Counted from the stretch's first letter, positions 1 to 9,990 are shown. The stretch is DNA of 64,000 bases from Hormiphora californensis (GCA_020137815.1 CM035355.1:4388520-4452519); one strand, 5' to 3'. Notes: generated by a model from the letters alone, not told the origin. Numbers and translations: made by a program.

Positions 1-273
1 GAGAGCGGGATTCCCCAGCTTATCTGCTTAGGTAAATGGGGCACCACATACGAGAATCAATTAAATGGAAGATTGATATTGTATTTGTCAAATTGAACGC
101 TTCGAGAAGTTTACCTACGCAGATATAAATTGAATTTCTAGCGAAACTACCGATTCCACTGTCAGTGTCAGGCCAATGCTCTGACAGTGATTCTTCACAA
201 TTGTGACCCAGCTGTGTTCAACTATGAACACTGTTCAGGCTCACGAACCTCTCTAAATTCTCTCCCACTACAG

Positions 274-1371
274 GGTTGTTATAACACATTTGATGCTGGG
301 TATAGGGACAGTGATGGAAATATATACGTCATGGCTCGGACTGATGATATTATCAATGTTGGAGCTGTCCGCCTGTCAACCGGAGCATTGGAAGAGGTAA
401 GAAATACCTCCCTTTTTTCTGTTTGGCGTCACCGCCGACCCCAACTGAGCGCACTGTCAAATCCTGGTCTGGCGCCTCCAGACAGCCTTTTTCAAGTACT
501 TGATGCATCATGATGAGTCTAATTGTATGAGTCTAATTGTATGTACCAAGAGGAGAAAGGCCATGTGACAGTTGAGACCTTGTACTCCAGGCCAGAAACT
601 CTAAATATTCCCTGTCAGGCCAATGCTCTGACCACAGTTCTCGCCCGCTCCGTCAGGCCAATGCTCAAAACACTAAAACAGAACATTTCTTTACCAGGCG
701 ATAGGGCTGCATGAGGAGGTGGCAGAGTGTGCAGTTGTGGGACAGGACGATGAAGTTATGGGAGAGAAACCACTCGCATTTGTTGTGCTAAAAACAGGTG
801 AATTATTCGGAATGTGAGACTCCTGTGTGTCCTGTTCTGTGTTCAGTCTAGCATCATAATGTTTGAACACAATATTTGAATAGAAACAAATATAACCTAT
901 GCTGCAGGTGTTGATCTGACCGTGGAATTGGAGAAAGAAGTGATCTCCCTGGTGAGAAGTAACATTGGGCCACACACCGGACTATCCCAGCTTATACAGG
1001 TATAATATCACGGGGTCCCTTGCACGCTCTCTCAGTCACCCTGTCCCTTTGCACCCTCCTTCTGCAGACTCTGCAGACTCGCCTCCATAGGAGGGGTACA
1101 GGCGCCTCCAGACAGAATAAATCAAGAACCTTCTAGACAACTCTTGATTTATTTTAAGTATATTTATTTGAGACATGTCTCCCCTAATTCAATAACTCCT
1201 TGACAGGTTGGCCGATTGCCCAAAACCATCTCACAAAAGATCCTGCGAGGTACGATTGCAGCAATTGTAAAGGAACAACCCTATAAAGTGACTCCTACCA
1301 TAGAGGACCCTGCTACTGTGGATGAAATTGTGGCGGCTGTGGAGGCATGGAAACAGGACACTAGTAACTAG
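274..1371 (+). CDS. ACSS3: ACSS3-like short-chain acyl-CoA synthetase, C-terminal four exons (5' part outside window)
   Basis: Enzymes of this family activate propionate or acetate to the CoA thioester using ATP, in mitochondria. Exons read at 274-396, 698-797, 908-999 and 1207-1371. Each has AG/GT borders, and phases 0, 1 and 0 join them into one frame. Exon 1 carries the hinge-region signature (DAGY, then DGNIYVMARTDD, INV and LSTGALEE). Exon 2 carries the VAECAVVG block of the C-terminal subdomain. Exon 3 holds VRSNIGP. Exon 4 holds LPKT, the lysine segment and the family's PYK-TIEDP ending. The usual arginine and glycine of PKTRSGK are replaced (PKTISQKILRG), although the lysine is kept. 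This might be lineage-specific or change activity. The exons before position 274 are not convincingly visible. The gene converges on TAF5. Its last codons are amplified in the tandem array that follows. Confidence 0.9.
417..486. repeat. Short dispersed palindromic element, copy 1
   Basis: This stretch lies in ACSS3 intron 1. It ends in the palindrome GTCTGGCGCCTCCAGACAG and contains GAGCGCACTGTC. A related copy lies at 1889-1967 with the same order of motifs. The terminal GGCGCCTCCAGACAG also occurs alone at about 1100. It looks like a very short non-autonomous element, family unknown. Confidence 0.5.
1118..1158. repeat. Short inverted repeat in ACSS3 intron 3
   Basis: AATAAATCAAGA is followed 13-17 bases later by TCTTGATTTATT, an imperfect hairpin. 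It lies about 50 bases before the acceptor of the last ACSS3 exon. Confidence 0.4.
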
Positions 1372-1720
1372 GGGTAACTAGGGAGAGAACGGGCTTTGGA
1401 GGCATGGAAACAGGACAATAGTAACTAGGGAGAGAACACTAGTAACTAGGGGTAACTAGGAAGAGGACGGGCTTTGGAGGCATGGAGACAGGACACTAGT
1501 AACTAGGGAGAGAACACTAGTAACTAGGGGTAACTAGGGAGAGGACGGGCTTTGGAGGCATGGAAACAGGACAATAGTAACTAGGGAGACAGGACAATAG
1601 TAACTAGGGGTAACTAGGAAGAGGACGGGCTGTGGAGGCATGGAAACAGGACAATAGTAACTAGAAGGAGGACCCTAGTAACAAGGGGTAACTAGGGAGA
1701 GGGCGGAGGAGTTACTCAAT
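1345..1720 (+). repeat. Minisatellite built from the 3' end of the ACSS3 coding sequence
   Basis: The codons around the stop (GGAGGCATGG, AAACAGGAC, ACTAGTAACTAGG) are repeated about five times, with sub-repeats of GTAACTAGGG. The first unit is the functional coding end and the rest would be 3' UTR. Unit length varies between roughly 55 and 85 bases because the inner motif is itself duplicated. Confidence 0.85.
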
Positions 1721-1888
1721 AATGGATGTCGTGACTGTGAACTATAAAACGAACTGAAAATTGTTTATAATCACTGAATATTATTTAGAGGAGCGGGTTT
1801 TATTATTAATGTTTGGGAATTTTCTTTTTAGACTGTTCAGGTTCCTTTAATTTTTAGATTTTGAGCCGTTTTGGAGTTTTGCCTGTGT

Positions 1889-2160
1889 CAGTCTGGCAGC
1901 AGCGGCCCCATCTGAATTCTGAGCGCACTGTCTAGAATCAAATGGGGGTCTGGGTGCCGCCAGACAGGTCAGGCCAATGCTCTGACCACTTGTTGAGCAT
2001 ATTAATATGGTCAGGCCAATGCTCTGACAGGGTCGACGCTGCCTGACAGCACTATTGCCATCTGTCTGTTTTATTGGGGAGTCGTTTTATCTGTCAGAGC
2101 ATTGGCCTGACCCATTCTCGCGAGAACTGTGGTCAGAGCATTGGCCTGACAGCGTTTTAT
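1889..2160. repeat. Cluster of GTCAGGCCAATGCTCTGAC motifs and a second short palindromic element
   Basis: Copy 2 of the element seen at 417-486 occupies 1889-1967. It is followed by the 19-base motif GTCAGGCCAATGCTCTGAC twice in direct orientation (about 1968 and 2011) and twice inverted (about 2092 and 2131). Single copies of the motif also occur near 168, 617, 651 and 12441. Such paired inverted copies suggest nested termini of small non-autonomous transposons. Confidence 0.6.
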
Positions 2161-2570
2161 CAAATGTGTATATTCAGGTCATTTAAATAGTTAAACATTT
2201 GTAAAACAAGGCGTTTCTCTTTGCACTGTAAGGGGGGGGGGGGGTCAGGAATTGTCAAACGGCCAGGGGAACACCCACGTCCCACGAGTGGGGAGACCCA
2301 CGTCGTCCCATCTACAAGTCTCGCGGCAAACAAGGCCAAGGGAGCCAGTTGATACTCAGGGGGTGGGGGCTGTTTTTAGCCGTGGAGGAAGTCATGATTG
2401 TAAACGGGTGGTGGCCTTGTAAACTCTCAGAAGTCGGATATACGGGGCCGGCTGATAATTACAGCACGGTAAAACGTAATAAAAAGTACAATACAATAAC
2501 ACTCTGAAACAAATATATTTATCATTGCCCAGTATTTCATTCACAGAAGATCATCAATTCTCGAATTCTG
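2161..2570. other. Intergenic DNA between the convergent ACSS3 and TAF5 genes
   Basis: I see no reading frame here. The stretch contains a G14 run near 2232 and GC-rich unique sequence (2250-2470). I do not recognise a function. Confidence 0.4.
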
Positions 2571-2582
2571 TCTGGAAGCATG

Positions 2583-2710
2583 GACTCTTTTATGACGCAC
2601 ACCAAGCTGTGCGTCATAAAAGACTGCATTGGTGTCGCTAAGCCCTTGCTATCAGAGCGATGCCTGACCACTGTCATCACTCCGCGAGAAAGGGTCAGCG
2701 ACATGCCTGA
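2583..2710. repeat. Palindrome with flanking imperfect repeats
   Basis: Bases 2583-2625 form a near-perfect palindrome with 18-base arms (ACTCTTTTATGACGCACA and its complement) around a short CCAAGC-type loop. Downstream, to 2710, TGCCTGACCACTG and GCCTGACAGT resemble the termini of the 1968-2150 family. Confidence 0.5.
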
Positions 2711-2771
2711 CAGTAGCTACTCTCTGAATAAATTAAAATAGCTCAACCCATCAAATATTCGATATAATACC

Positions 2772-3244
2772 AGAATTAGACACAGAAATCCTGCTTCAAC
2801 TCTTAGGATAATAAGGAACCATAATAAAGTTCAAGAGCCTCCAAGAGCGCACCCCATCCAAGAGAGACCAAAATCAAGAGCGCACCACAATCAAGAGAGA
2901 CCAAAATCAAGAGCACACCACAATCAAGAGAGACCAAATCAAGAGCGCACCACAATCAAGAGAGACCAAATTCAAGAGCGCACCACATCTGGTATCTTCT
3001 GGATGGGGAGCTCTCTTGCATGTGGTACGCTCTTGATTTGGTCTCTCTTGATTGTGGTGCGCTCTTGATTTGGTCTCTCTTGATTGTGGTGCGCTCTTGA
3101 TTTTGGTCTCTCTTGATTGTGGTGCGCTCTTGATTTTGGTCTCTCTTGGATGGGGTGCGCTCTTGGGCGCTCTTGGAGGCTCTTGAACTTTATTATGGTT
3201 CCTTATGAGAATTAGACACAGAAATCCTGCTTCAACTTTTAGGA
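2772..3244. repeat. Foldback element at the TAF5 3' end, flanked by a 37-bp duplication
   Basis: The insert 2809-3207 is a hairpin. The left arm starts AAGGAACCATAATAAAGTTC, the right arm ends with its complement, and the apex lies near 2990-3030. The arms are made of about 33-bp tandem units (CAAGAGCGCACCACAATC followed by AAGAGAGACC). The insert is bounded by 37-bp direct repeats at 2772-2808 and 3208-3244 with one difference. These repeats contain the last TAF5 codons and stop. A 37-bp target duplication is far too long for ordinary transposition, so local duplication is likelier. Confidence 0.75.
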
Positions 3245-6200
3245 GAATAATTCGAAACACCCATTATCAAATTCTTCCTTGTTGTGGCTAAATACAATAC
3301 AGGAGATTCTTTAGTCCTGCTCCTATTAATTAACACATCTTCATTAGCATTATACTCGGTCATGTTCTCTACATTCTCGACAACGTAACACAGGTCCCAT
3401 GTGTTAATAACACTGTCCATACCACCACTAATAATCACCCCTCCCTCCCGGGTTATAGCCAGGCTAGTCACTGGTCCAGTGTGGTTGGTTAGGGTCCCAA
3501 TATGGGCACCGGTTGATAAATCCCAAACTAGAATGGTCCCTGTTTCGTCTCCAGAAGCGAGAATATGTCCGTGAGGGGAGAAGATGAGAGATGTCACTGC
3601 ACCCTTATGTCCTGTCAGGTGCCTGGAGCAGATTCCAGTGCCGATCTCCCAGATTCGAACACTGCGGTCACTGCTTCCCGAGGCGACGTAGTTACCGTTA
3701 GGATGAACCCTGTAGGGGGAGAAATGGATAAAATATAGGTTTTCATTGACACATTCACGACATTGAAACCACGATCAAGTACTAGCCACTAGAGCTACAT
3801 TGATTTGATAAGAGTGGTTGCCATGGTTATATCACTTACTTGATACAGGTGATGTCACCAAGATGGCCAGCAAATAGTCTAACAGGTGCTATGTGTTGCA
3901 TGCTCCACAGTAACACCGTTCTATCGAGACCACCCGTTGCGAAGTAGTGACCTGATTGGGGAAGGGGGTTAGAAACATGATTAAAGAATGGGTGGGGGTA
4001 GAAACAGGAATAGAGAATGGGGTTATAATCGGGAATTTACTCGAGAGCTTGAACTGACAAATTTCTAGGACATCAATTTGGAGAATATATTAGGTTCGAC
4101 AGATTCAATAATCAATATACTATTTCCAATCTGTCTCTCTAATGTAACCTACCTAACGGCGACCAATCACAAGCCCAGACAGGATGGTTGTGTCCCTTGT
4201 AGGCGACTAGTTGGGTATGGGTCTGGAGGGACCAGAGCCGAGCAGTACAATCCTGCCCACAACTCAGGACTAACGACTTGTTGTGGTTTATCGAGACATC
4301 GTATACTGGCCCTGGAAAAAATGAGAGCTGTCAACTTGAGTCTGGAGTTGAAGAGGGAAACATTTGGGTGACATTAGTGGTACACAACTGCAAGGGGAGT
4401 CAATGTTTTACCGTTGTGTCCATAGAATGTGAGTGATTTAGCGCCATTTTTATCATCCATTAGTATCTCCATAACATTTTCATCCGCCATGCTGACCCCC
4501 GCCAACTCACTCGGGTCTCTCATTCGAGGAATCTTGTTCCGGGTTAAAGACCACACCTGATGTGTTTGAGATTCATTAAGGCATCATTTGGTAGCTTGGT
4601 AACTTGCCAACTGGTGATTATTGTGGTACCCCGCGGAGGGGGGGGGGGTAAGGGGGATAGTACCCACCTTTACAGCGCTGTTATTGAGTCCTGCAGAGAG
4701 GAGTTTACAGTCTTCTGACATGTTGACTGCATTTATCAAACTTTTAGAATTCAGGAAAGTATACAGGGCGATAGTTGGCTGGTTCTTGTGGCTTATCCTG
4801 TAAAAGATTTCAAGGGTTAATATGGGATAATTTCTTTATCATTAACGAGCAAATAGTCTAGCTGTGTTTATGAAGGAGTAATGTCAGATCCTGGTTATCT
4901 TGAGCAACTGTCGTAAGATGAATTTCTCGTTAATGTTGTTACTGCTTAGTTACCTCACGTTTAATCTTGTAACCTGTCTGATTTGCCAGAAGTGTAGCAA
5001 AGTTTCGACCACCATAAATGTAAGTCCCACATATTATGTTAACCAAAATCCATACCAACAAATTTGCTAAAGCTAATGCCCAGTTTTTTTGACAGGGTGA
5101 GCAGTATCTGGACCCAGATAACAGTGATTGTGGTGAGGGGAACACATTGTCATGCCCAGAATCAGCTACCGGCTGTGTGAGTGGTTACATGTCTGTTACA
5201 ACCACCACTAACGACAACGAAGAGGTATAAATAATACTCTCAATTTCGCAATAATATGAGGGATCATCTAACGTATGCTAACGAATTAAATTTTAAGACG
5301 TTAGGCTGTGCTTAGCATGCTAAGTTGGGCAGTACCTCTTTACGCTTTCGAAGGAAAAGAACGCACTAATAAACCATATCTATCGCAGGTAGAGGTAGTA
5401 ACTGAATATCTCAAAGGATGCGCTAACAAGCTAACTCTGTGCAGTATAATCGAGGATATGCTAAACAGGGATCGATCCTCTGATCATCTCGCATTGCTAC
5501 AACAGTGTCACATGCACACTTGTGACACGGGTGATCTATGCAACAATGAAACTGTTACAGAAATACAAAAGTATCGGAGTTATACCCCCCTGAGGGGGTC
5601 TAGTGGAGGTCACTTAGGGAGGGGATCAGGGTTCGGGGGTTGGATAGCCGAGACTCTGGCTGTCTTTGTGATTGTTTGTGCTGTTGTTTGGTCCTTTTTA
5701 GTGTGTTGTAGAACTAAAATAGCTAGAGAACAGGAACCGACAGAATCAGGAAATGCTCGTCCCTGATTGGCTGATAACCAGTCACGTGACCTAAATAACG
5801 ATTGGTTGTTTACTTGTGTCGGTCGGTTCCTGCTAGAGAAACAAGGTAGACTTTTCTGTTACTTTGTGTGAATATGTTTTTCATTTGTTATATTGACTGA
5901 GAATGTCAGTTTTGTTTTCTATATATTTCTACATATCTGTCGTTTTAATACCTGTATCTACCGGCGACCTCTTGGATCATTTCCTGGTGAGCAGTAACCT
6001 CTGCCTCGGTCATTGAGGGGTACTGAATTCTTCTGTTAGGAGGCGGAGTGTTCATCTCTATCTTCTCTGAAGGGAATGTGATGTAGTGCAACTATAATGG
6101 AACTCGTGGTGCGTGGGGTGTGACACGAATATAAATGTGTACCAGGAACCGACCGAAACAAGTAAATAACCAATTAGAACTCGTTATTTAGGTCACGTGA

Positions 6201-9200
6201 CTGGTTATCAGCCAATCAGGGACCAGTATTTCCTGATTCGGTCGGTTCCTGATGTGTACCTTTGTTTTTGACAGTAGCAAGAATAAGTTTCTCTCTTCGT
6301 TTCTTCTTCTTCGGATCTGTCTCCGGTTCTATCTCATCAAACTCATTATCTGGATCAAGGAGCACGTTCAGTAGGGATACAGGGTGGGTCACCCCGTAGT
6401 ACATTCTCTGTGCATTCACACTCTTCATACCTGGGAGAGTGCTTTGTTAGCTAGCCGTTAATACCAACAAGTACCATGGTTAGTAGTAGAGTAGCACCTG
6501 GTTACCATGGTAACTGGTAGAGTGGCACCTGGTTACCATAGTAACTAGTAGAAGTTTCATGTATGGTACCTAATCCGGTACACCTAACAGAGTTCTGATA
6601 TACTCGGATTATAACCTACCGTCTCCCATAAGCGTGCTACGAGAGAGGGATAGTTGGATCTGATGTCGTGGTATTCCATCAAACACATCAACATGCAGAT
6701 GAACATTGATCAGATTTAGTAACAACACGTGAGAATTATCCTGGAGGGAGAGAGAGAGAGGTGAGTTATACTGAGAGAAAGAGAGAGAGGTCAGTTAGTG
6801 ATATATTAGAGAGTAGAGACATAACCATTAACCAGTGATGTGGTTATCTCAACGCACTGTCACGAAATGCAAATGGTGGTCCAGGGGGTGGTCCATAAAT
6901 TATGGGGGATACATAACTGACAGTGGTTATCGAGTCCTGATCTCCTAACTGACCTGGAGATGAGATAGGAGACAGTTGAAGCTATCTTTACACATCCTCA
7001 CTATGTACTTGTTACTTCTGAACTGAAACAGAGGTGTTGGTACTTGTTACTTCTTGTTAGCAAGACAGTTTCCCTGGCAACCTCATGGTCTTGGTGAAAT
7101 GCCAAACTATACCTGGTTAAATGTAGTGTTTATAATAAGTGCCTCTTTGCTGGTAATGGTGGCTAATTGATCTAGATCCTCCTCTCGCTCCTCTATCTGT
7201 CCCTTGTACCTATTATAAAACTCTCGGGCTATCTTCTGCTGGTTCGACAAGATCAACTCCATGTATATCTAAAGTGGGGTGGGGAGGTGGAGAGGGGCTC
7301 CATATATGCACCATGTATATCTAGTGGGGTGGGGAGGTGAGGGGCACCATGTATATCTAGTGGGGTGGGGAGGTGAGGGGCACCATGTATATCTAGTGGG
7401 GTGGGGAGGTGAGGGGCACCATGTATATCTAGTGGGGTGGGGAGGTGAGGGGCACCATGTATATCTAGTGGGGTGGGGAGGTGTTATGTTCTTAAACCCT
7501 CCTTTACATTTATAGACAGGAAATAGGGCCGAGCAATGCAAGTTGGGGAGTTGAGAATGGTGTTTTATTTAGGATATTGTTTTATTAAGAATGGATTTAT
7601 TGTACTCGTGCAAACTGTCTTCATCAACTTACCAGTACGAATATGGGGTAGATCACTAAGCTAAGTTCACCCCGATACATCTCCAGACTGTTCTCAACAA
7701 ACTCGCACAATGACCCAAACTGTGCCAAGGCTTTCTCCTGCTGTTGGGCACTCTTGTAGGTGGTCAGAACCTGCTTCATTTTGTCCATGTGGAGCCCATC
7801 CTCGTCACCCTGCAATGGGGAGGGGGAGGGTTGCTTACTGCTTAGCAACCGTTGGGGGGGGGGGGGGTCGGCCAAAATCGAGGGGGGGGGGTTGTCACTT
7901 CTTTACAATTACAGTGTGATGACACCAAATACCGAGAGTGCAGAACGGATCATCAGTGACTGACTGATGATCCGTTCTGAGGTATAACTTGGAAACTATT
8001 CTTTGACTAACTCCTTGTTAGAGCAATAGGCAAAGGAGGGGGTATGTTATATATTGACGGGAGAGGGATGTGCTTGATATATTGCGTTGTTGAGACATAT
8101 ATTGCCCTAGTTTTAAGAATATAAAATACCGTGTGCGGCAAAAAAAAGCCCCCCCCCTAGACCACCATAGTTGCCGATGTGGTGGAGAGCTGTAACTTGG
8201 CAGGGTTGCTCCACTATGTCTATCTTGATCCTGACAGAAAAATCAGAGCTCTAGCTCAAAATTCATTTTCATGAACGGAATGAACATTGTCATTCATTCC
8301 AGGAAAAAATATTTTCCGGTCCAAAATTTAACTAATTATGTTTGGCTATCGATTTGCTTTCCAATGTGACCAAGATCAGCTAAATTGGACAACCACAAGA
8401 GACACAGTGTCATGTTGCTTTAAGTTAGTCAGGTCATGTGATCTTCACCGAATCGTTGAGTTTCCGGGATTGCTAATCGGGCCAATGGGCAAAGGAATCT
8501 CGTATCATGGCCGCTAATTGGGTATGTGTACCAATACAGGGTGATGTGATTCGAGGAAAGAGGACATTTATCAAAGAGCTACAGATCTGATGACCAATCA
8601 GCATCGTCATCCCTCATTAGCAGATGTGATACGTGATTCTCTACCACTTAGACCAATTCGTAATACTGAACACGATCAACGATTCAGTGAAGATCACATG
8701 ACCTGACTAACTTTAAGAAACATGACACTGTGTCTCTTGTGGTTGTCCAATTTAGCTGATCTTGGTCACATTGGAAAGCAAATCGATAGCCAAACATAAT
8801 TGGTTAAATTTTGGACCGGAAAATATTTTTTCCTGGAATGAATGACAATATTCATTCCGTTCATGAAAATGAATTTTGAGCTAGAGCTCTGATTTTTCTG
8901 TCAGGATCAAGATAGACATAGTGGAGCAACCCTGCCAAGTTACAGCTCTCCACCACATCGGCAACTATGGTGGTCTAGGGGGGGGGGGCTTTTTTTTGCC
9001 GCACACGGTATAATCTCTCTGGGCACAACCCTGTGGTAAATATCATGGACCATATAATATCTTTTCGGGATCTATTCTCTAGAATTAGTGGGCACACCCC
9101 TGTTTAAAAACATGTATCATCTATTCTCTAGAATTAGTGGGCACACCCCTGTTTAAAACATGTATCATCTATTCTCTAGAATTAGCGGGTGGACGACTAT

Positions 9201-9628
9201 CATGAAGATGCTAAAAGGGTTCTGGGCATTATATATTGGACAGCTGTTGCTATATATAGACTATCTATCAGATAGACTGCCCTATCAGATAGACTGCCCT
9301 ATCAGATAGGAGGGTAGTCTAGCCTATCAGATTATACATGACCTGATGGGGTAGACGTCTAGTCATGTGTCAGTTCGTCAGATATATATCTGCCACAGAC
9401 AACTTAGAGTTCTGAGGTGGAAACCACGACATAAGGATTCTGACTGATGATTAAAAATAGGGCGGGGGGACAAAGACAAAAATGTTGTGAATTTACCTGA
9501 ATTTTAGCCTCTTTTCTCAGCGCAGTTTCAGTTTCAGTCAGGTTCTTCTTCTTCAGGTATCCCAGTACTGCCTGCATCAGTTCATCTTCGTCAACCATAG
9601 TGGTCGTCAAGTCAAGGGCCACTGACAT
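3232..9628 (-). CDS. TAF5: TAF5, TFIID subunit 5 (complete, 12 exons, 654 aa)
   Basis: TAF5 is a WD40 scaffold subunit of the TFIID general transcription factor. Exons, 5' to 3' on the minus strand: 9628-9497, 7809-7633, 7268-7113, 7022-6954, 6740-6620, 6430-6260, 6066-5952, 4797-4668, 4556-4412, 4311-4153, 3951-3840 and 3709-3232. All borders are GT/AG, phases match at every join, and the total is 1965 nt. Exon 1 encodes a LisH motif (LMQAVLGYLKKKNLTETE). Exons 2-6 encode the TAF5 N-terminal helical domain (FVENSLEMYRGELS, YPIFVLIYMELIL, HVDVFDGIPR). Then comes a basic linker (DPKKKKRRE) and NTPPPNRRI. Exons 8-12 encode the WD40 propeller, with repeated GH and W-[SD]-L motifs. The protein ends in a TAF5-type tail (RKNLIMGVSNYSP). 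The start could instead be Met11, because the first ten codons lie inside a minisatellite unit. One intron hosts an antisense gene and three introns host transposons. Confidence 0.95.
4918..5766 (+). CDS. Ly6/uPAR-domain-like single-pass membrane protein, nested antisense in a TAF5 intron
   Basis: Three exons (4918-5019, 5096-5224, 5389-5766), phase 0 at both joins, give 202 residues. Visible features are a hydrophobic signal peptide (MNFSLMLLLLSYLTFNLVTC), then about ten cysteines including the CxxC start (ICQKC) and the closing C-x4-CNN (CDTGDLCNN). This is the hallmark of three-finger Ly6/uPAR folds. A Gly/Ser-rich stalk follows, then a membrane segment (AVFVIVCAVVWSFLVCC), then a short basic tail. 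Such proteins act at the cell surface as receptors or modulators, and the ligand here is unknown. The gene lies wholly inside the TAF5 intron 5951-4798, on the opposite strand. The last 12 codons (from Q, in QEPTESGN) and the stop come from a hAT MITE insertion. Without it, the frame would end Thr-Arg-stop. The specific Ly6 subfamily cannot be assigned. Confidence 0.85.
5731..5832. mobile_element. hAT-type MITE, copy 1 (102 bp)
   Basis: The terminal inverted repeats are CAGGAACCGAC and GTCGGTTCCTG, flanked by a perfect 8-bp target duplication CTAGAGAA (5723-5730 and 5833-5840). The interior contains GTCACGTGACCTAAATAACG, shared with copies at 6143 and 11714. An 8-bp duplication is typical of the hAT superfamily. 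The element replaces the end of the Ly6-like coding sequence. Confidence 0.9.
6143..6251. mobile_element. hAT-type MITE, copy 2 (109 bp), beside a TAF5 splice donor
   Basis: This has the same family termini (CAGGAACCGACC / GGTCGGTTCCTG) and a perfect 8-bp duplication ATGTGTAC at 6135-6142 and 6252-6259. The right-hand copy of the duplication is the complement of GTACACAT. That is the 5' splice site of the TAF5 exon ending at 6260. Confidence 0.9.
7262..7480. repeat. 36-bp tandem array copying the 3' splice site of TAF5 exon 3
   Basis: About six units of roughly 36 bp, each holding CATGTATATCTAGTGGGGTG and GGGAGGTGAGGGGCAC. Read on the minus strand, each unit repeats CCCCACTAG/ATATACATG. This is nearly the real acceptor and first nine bases of the exon starting at 7268. 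Each unit therefore offers a decoy acceptor upstream of the real one. Confidence 0.85.
7855..7893. repeat. Poly-G tracts in TAF5 intron 1
   Basis: Two G runs of 14 and 10 bases lie around GGTCGGCC and AAATCGA, about 45 bases upstream of the TAF5 exon 2 acceptor on the minus strand. Read on that strand they are C-rich, and may serve as a polypyrimidine context. Confidence 0.5.
7941..7979. repeat. Perfect 17-bp hairpin in TAF5 intron 1
   Basis: CAGAACGGATCATCAGT pairs with its exact complement around a 5-base loop. It is probably a small palindromic element. I see no duplicated flank. Confidence 0.6.
8129..9008. mobile_element. TA-flanked non-autonomous DNA element with about 330-bp terminal inverted repeats
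   Basis: The left arm (about 8129-8460) starts CCGTGTGCGGCAAAAAAAAG and is mirrored almost exactly by the right arm (about 8675-9008) ending TGCCGCACACGG. TA flanks both sides (8127-8128, 9009-9010). The roughly 210-bp centre has no reading frame. The TA target suggests a Tc1/mariner-type transposase acted in trans. It lies in TAF5 intron 1, where a transcript would form a long duplex. Confidence 0.85.
9069..9340. repeat. Two small tandem repeats upstream of the long-TIR element
   Basis: A unit of about 49 bp (ATCTATTCTCTAGAATTAG followed by GGGCACACCCC) occurs about 2.5 times at 9069-9190. CTATCAGATAGACTGCC repeats about four times at 9258-9335. Confidence 0.7.
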
Positions 9629-9990
9629 TATGTAGCTATATCAGGGGGTGGGGGGTGTTAGTTTAGTGGTCGTCAAGTCAAGGGCAACTGACATTATGTA
9701 GCTATACCAGAGAGGGGGTGTTAGTTTAGTGGTCGTCAAGTCAAGGGCCACTGACATTATGTGGCTATACCAGAGAGGGGGTGTTAGTTTAGTGGTCGTC
9801 AAGTCAAGGGCAACTGACATTATGTAGCTATACCAGAGAGGGGGAGTTAGTTTAGTGGTCGTCAAGTCAAGGGCCACTGACATTATGTGCAGCTATACCA
9901 GAGAGGGGGTGTTAGTTTAGTGGTCGTCAAGTCAAGGGCCACTGACATTATGTGCAGCTATACAACAGTTAGTTTAGTGGGCCACTGACA
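9600..9990. repeat. Minisatellite of about 64 bp carrying the TAF5 start codon
   Basis: Five to six units each contain, on the minus strand, an ATG plus the first ten TAF5 codons (Met-Ser-Val-Ala-Leu-Asp-Leu-Thr-Thr-Thr), a CTCTGGTATAG tract before them, and AAACTAACACC after. Only the proximal unit (9628) continues into the LisH exon. Each unit would supply an upstream ATG frame if transcribed. Confidence 0.85.

Noticed and set aside
1-273. An upstream ACSS3 exon (for example ERFEKF near 95-110)
   Set aside because: A few residues fit the family, but no usable donor site follows and the frame is short.
2907-3260. 117-codon minus-strand frame running from the TAF5 end
   Set aside because: It lies across the foldback's tandem units in a frame different from TAF5.
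4078-5145. Frames at 4078-4371 (+), 4621-4803 (+) and 4939-5145 (-)
   Set aside because: Shadows of TAF5 exons and of the Ly6-like gene on the other strand.
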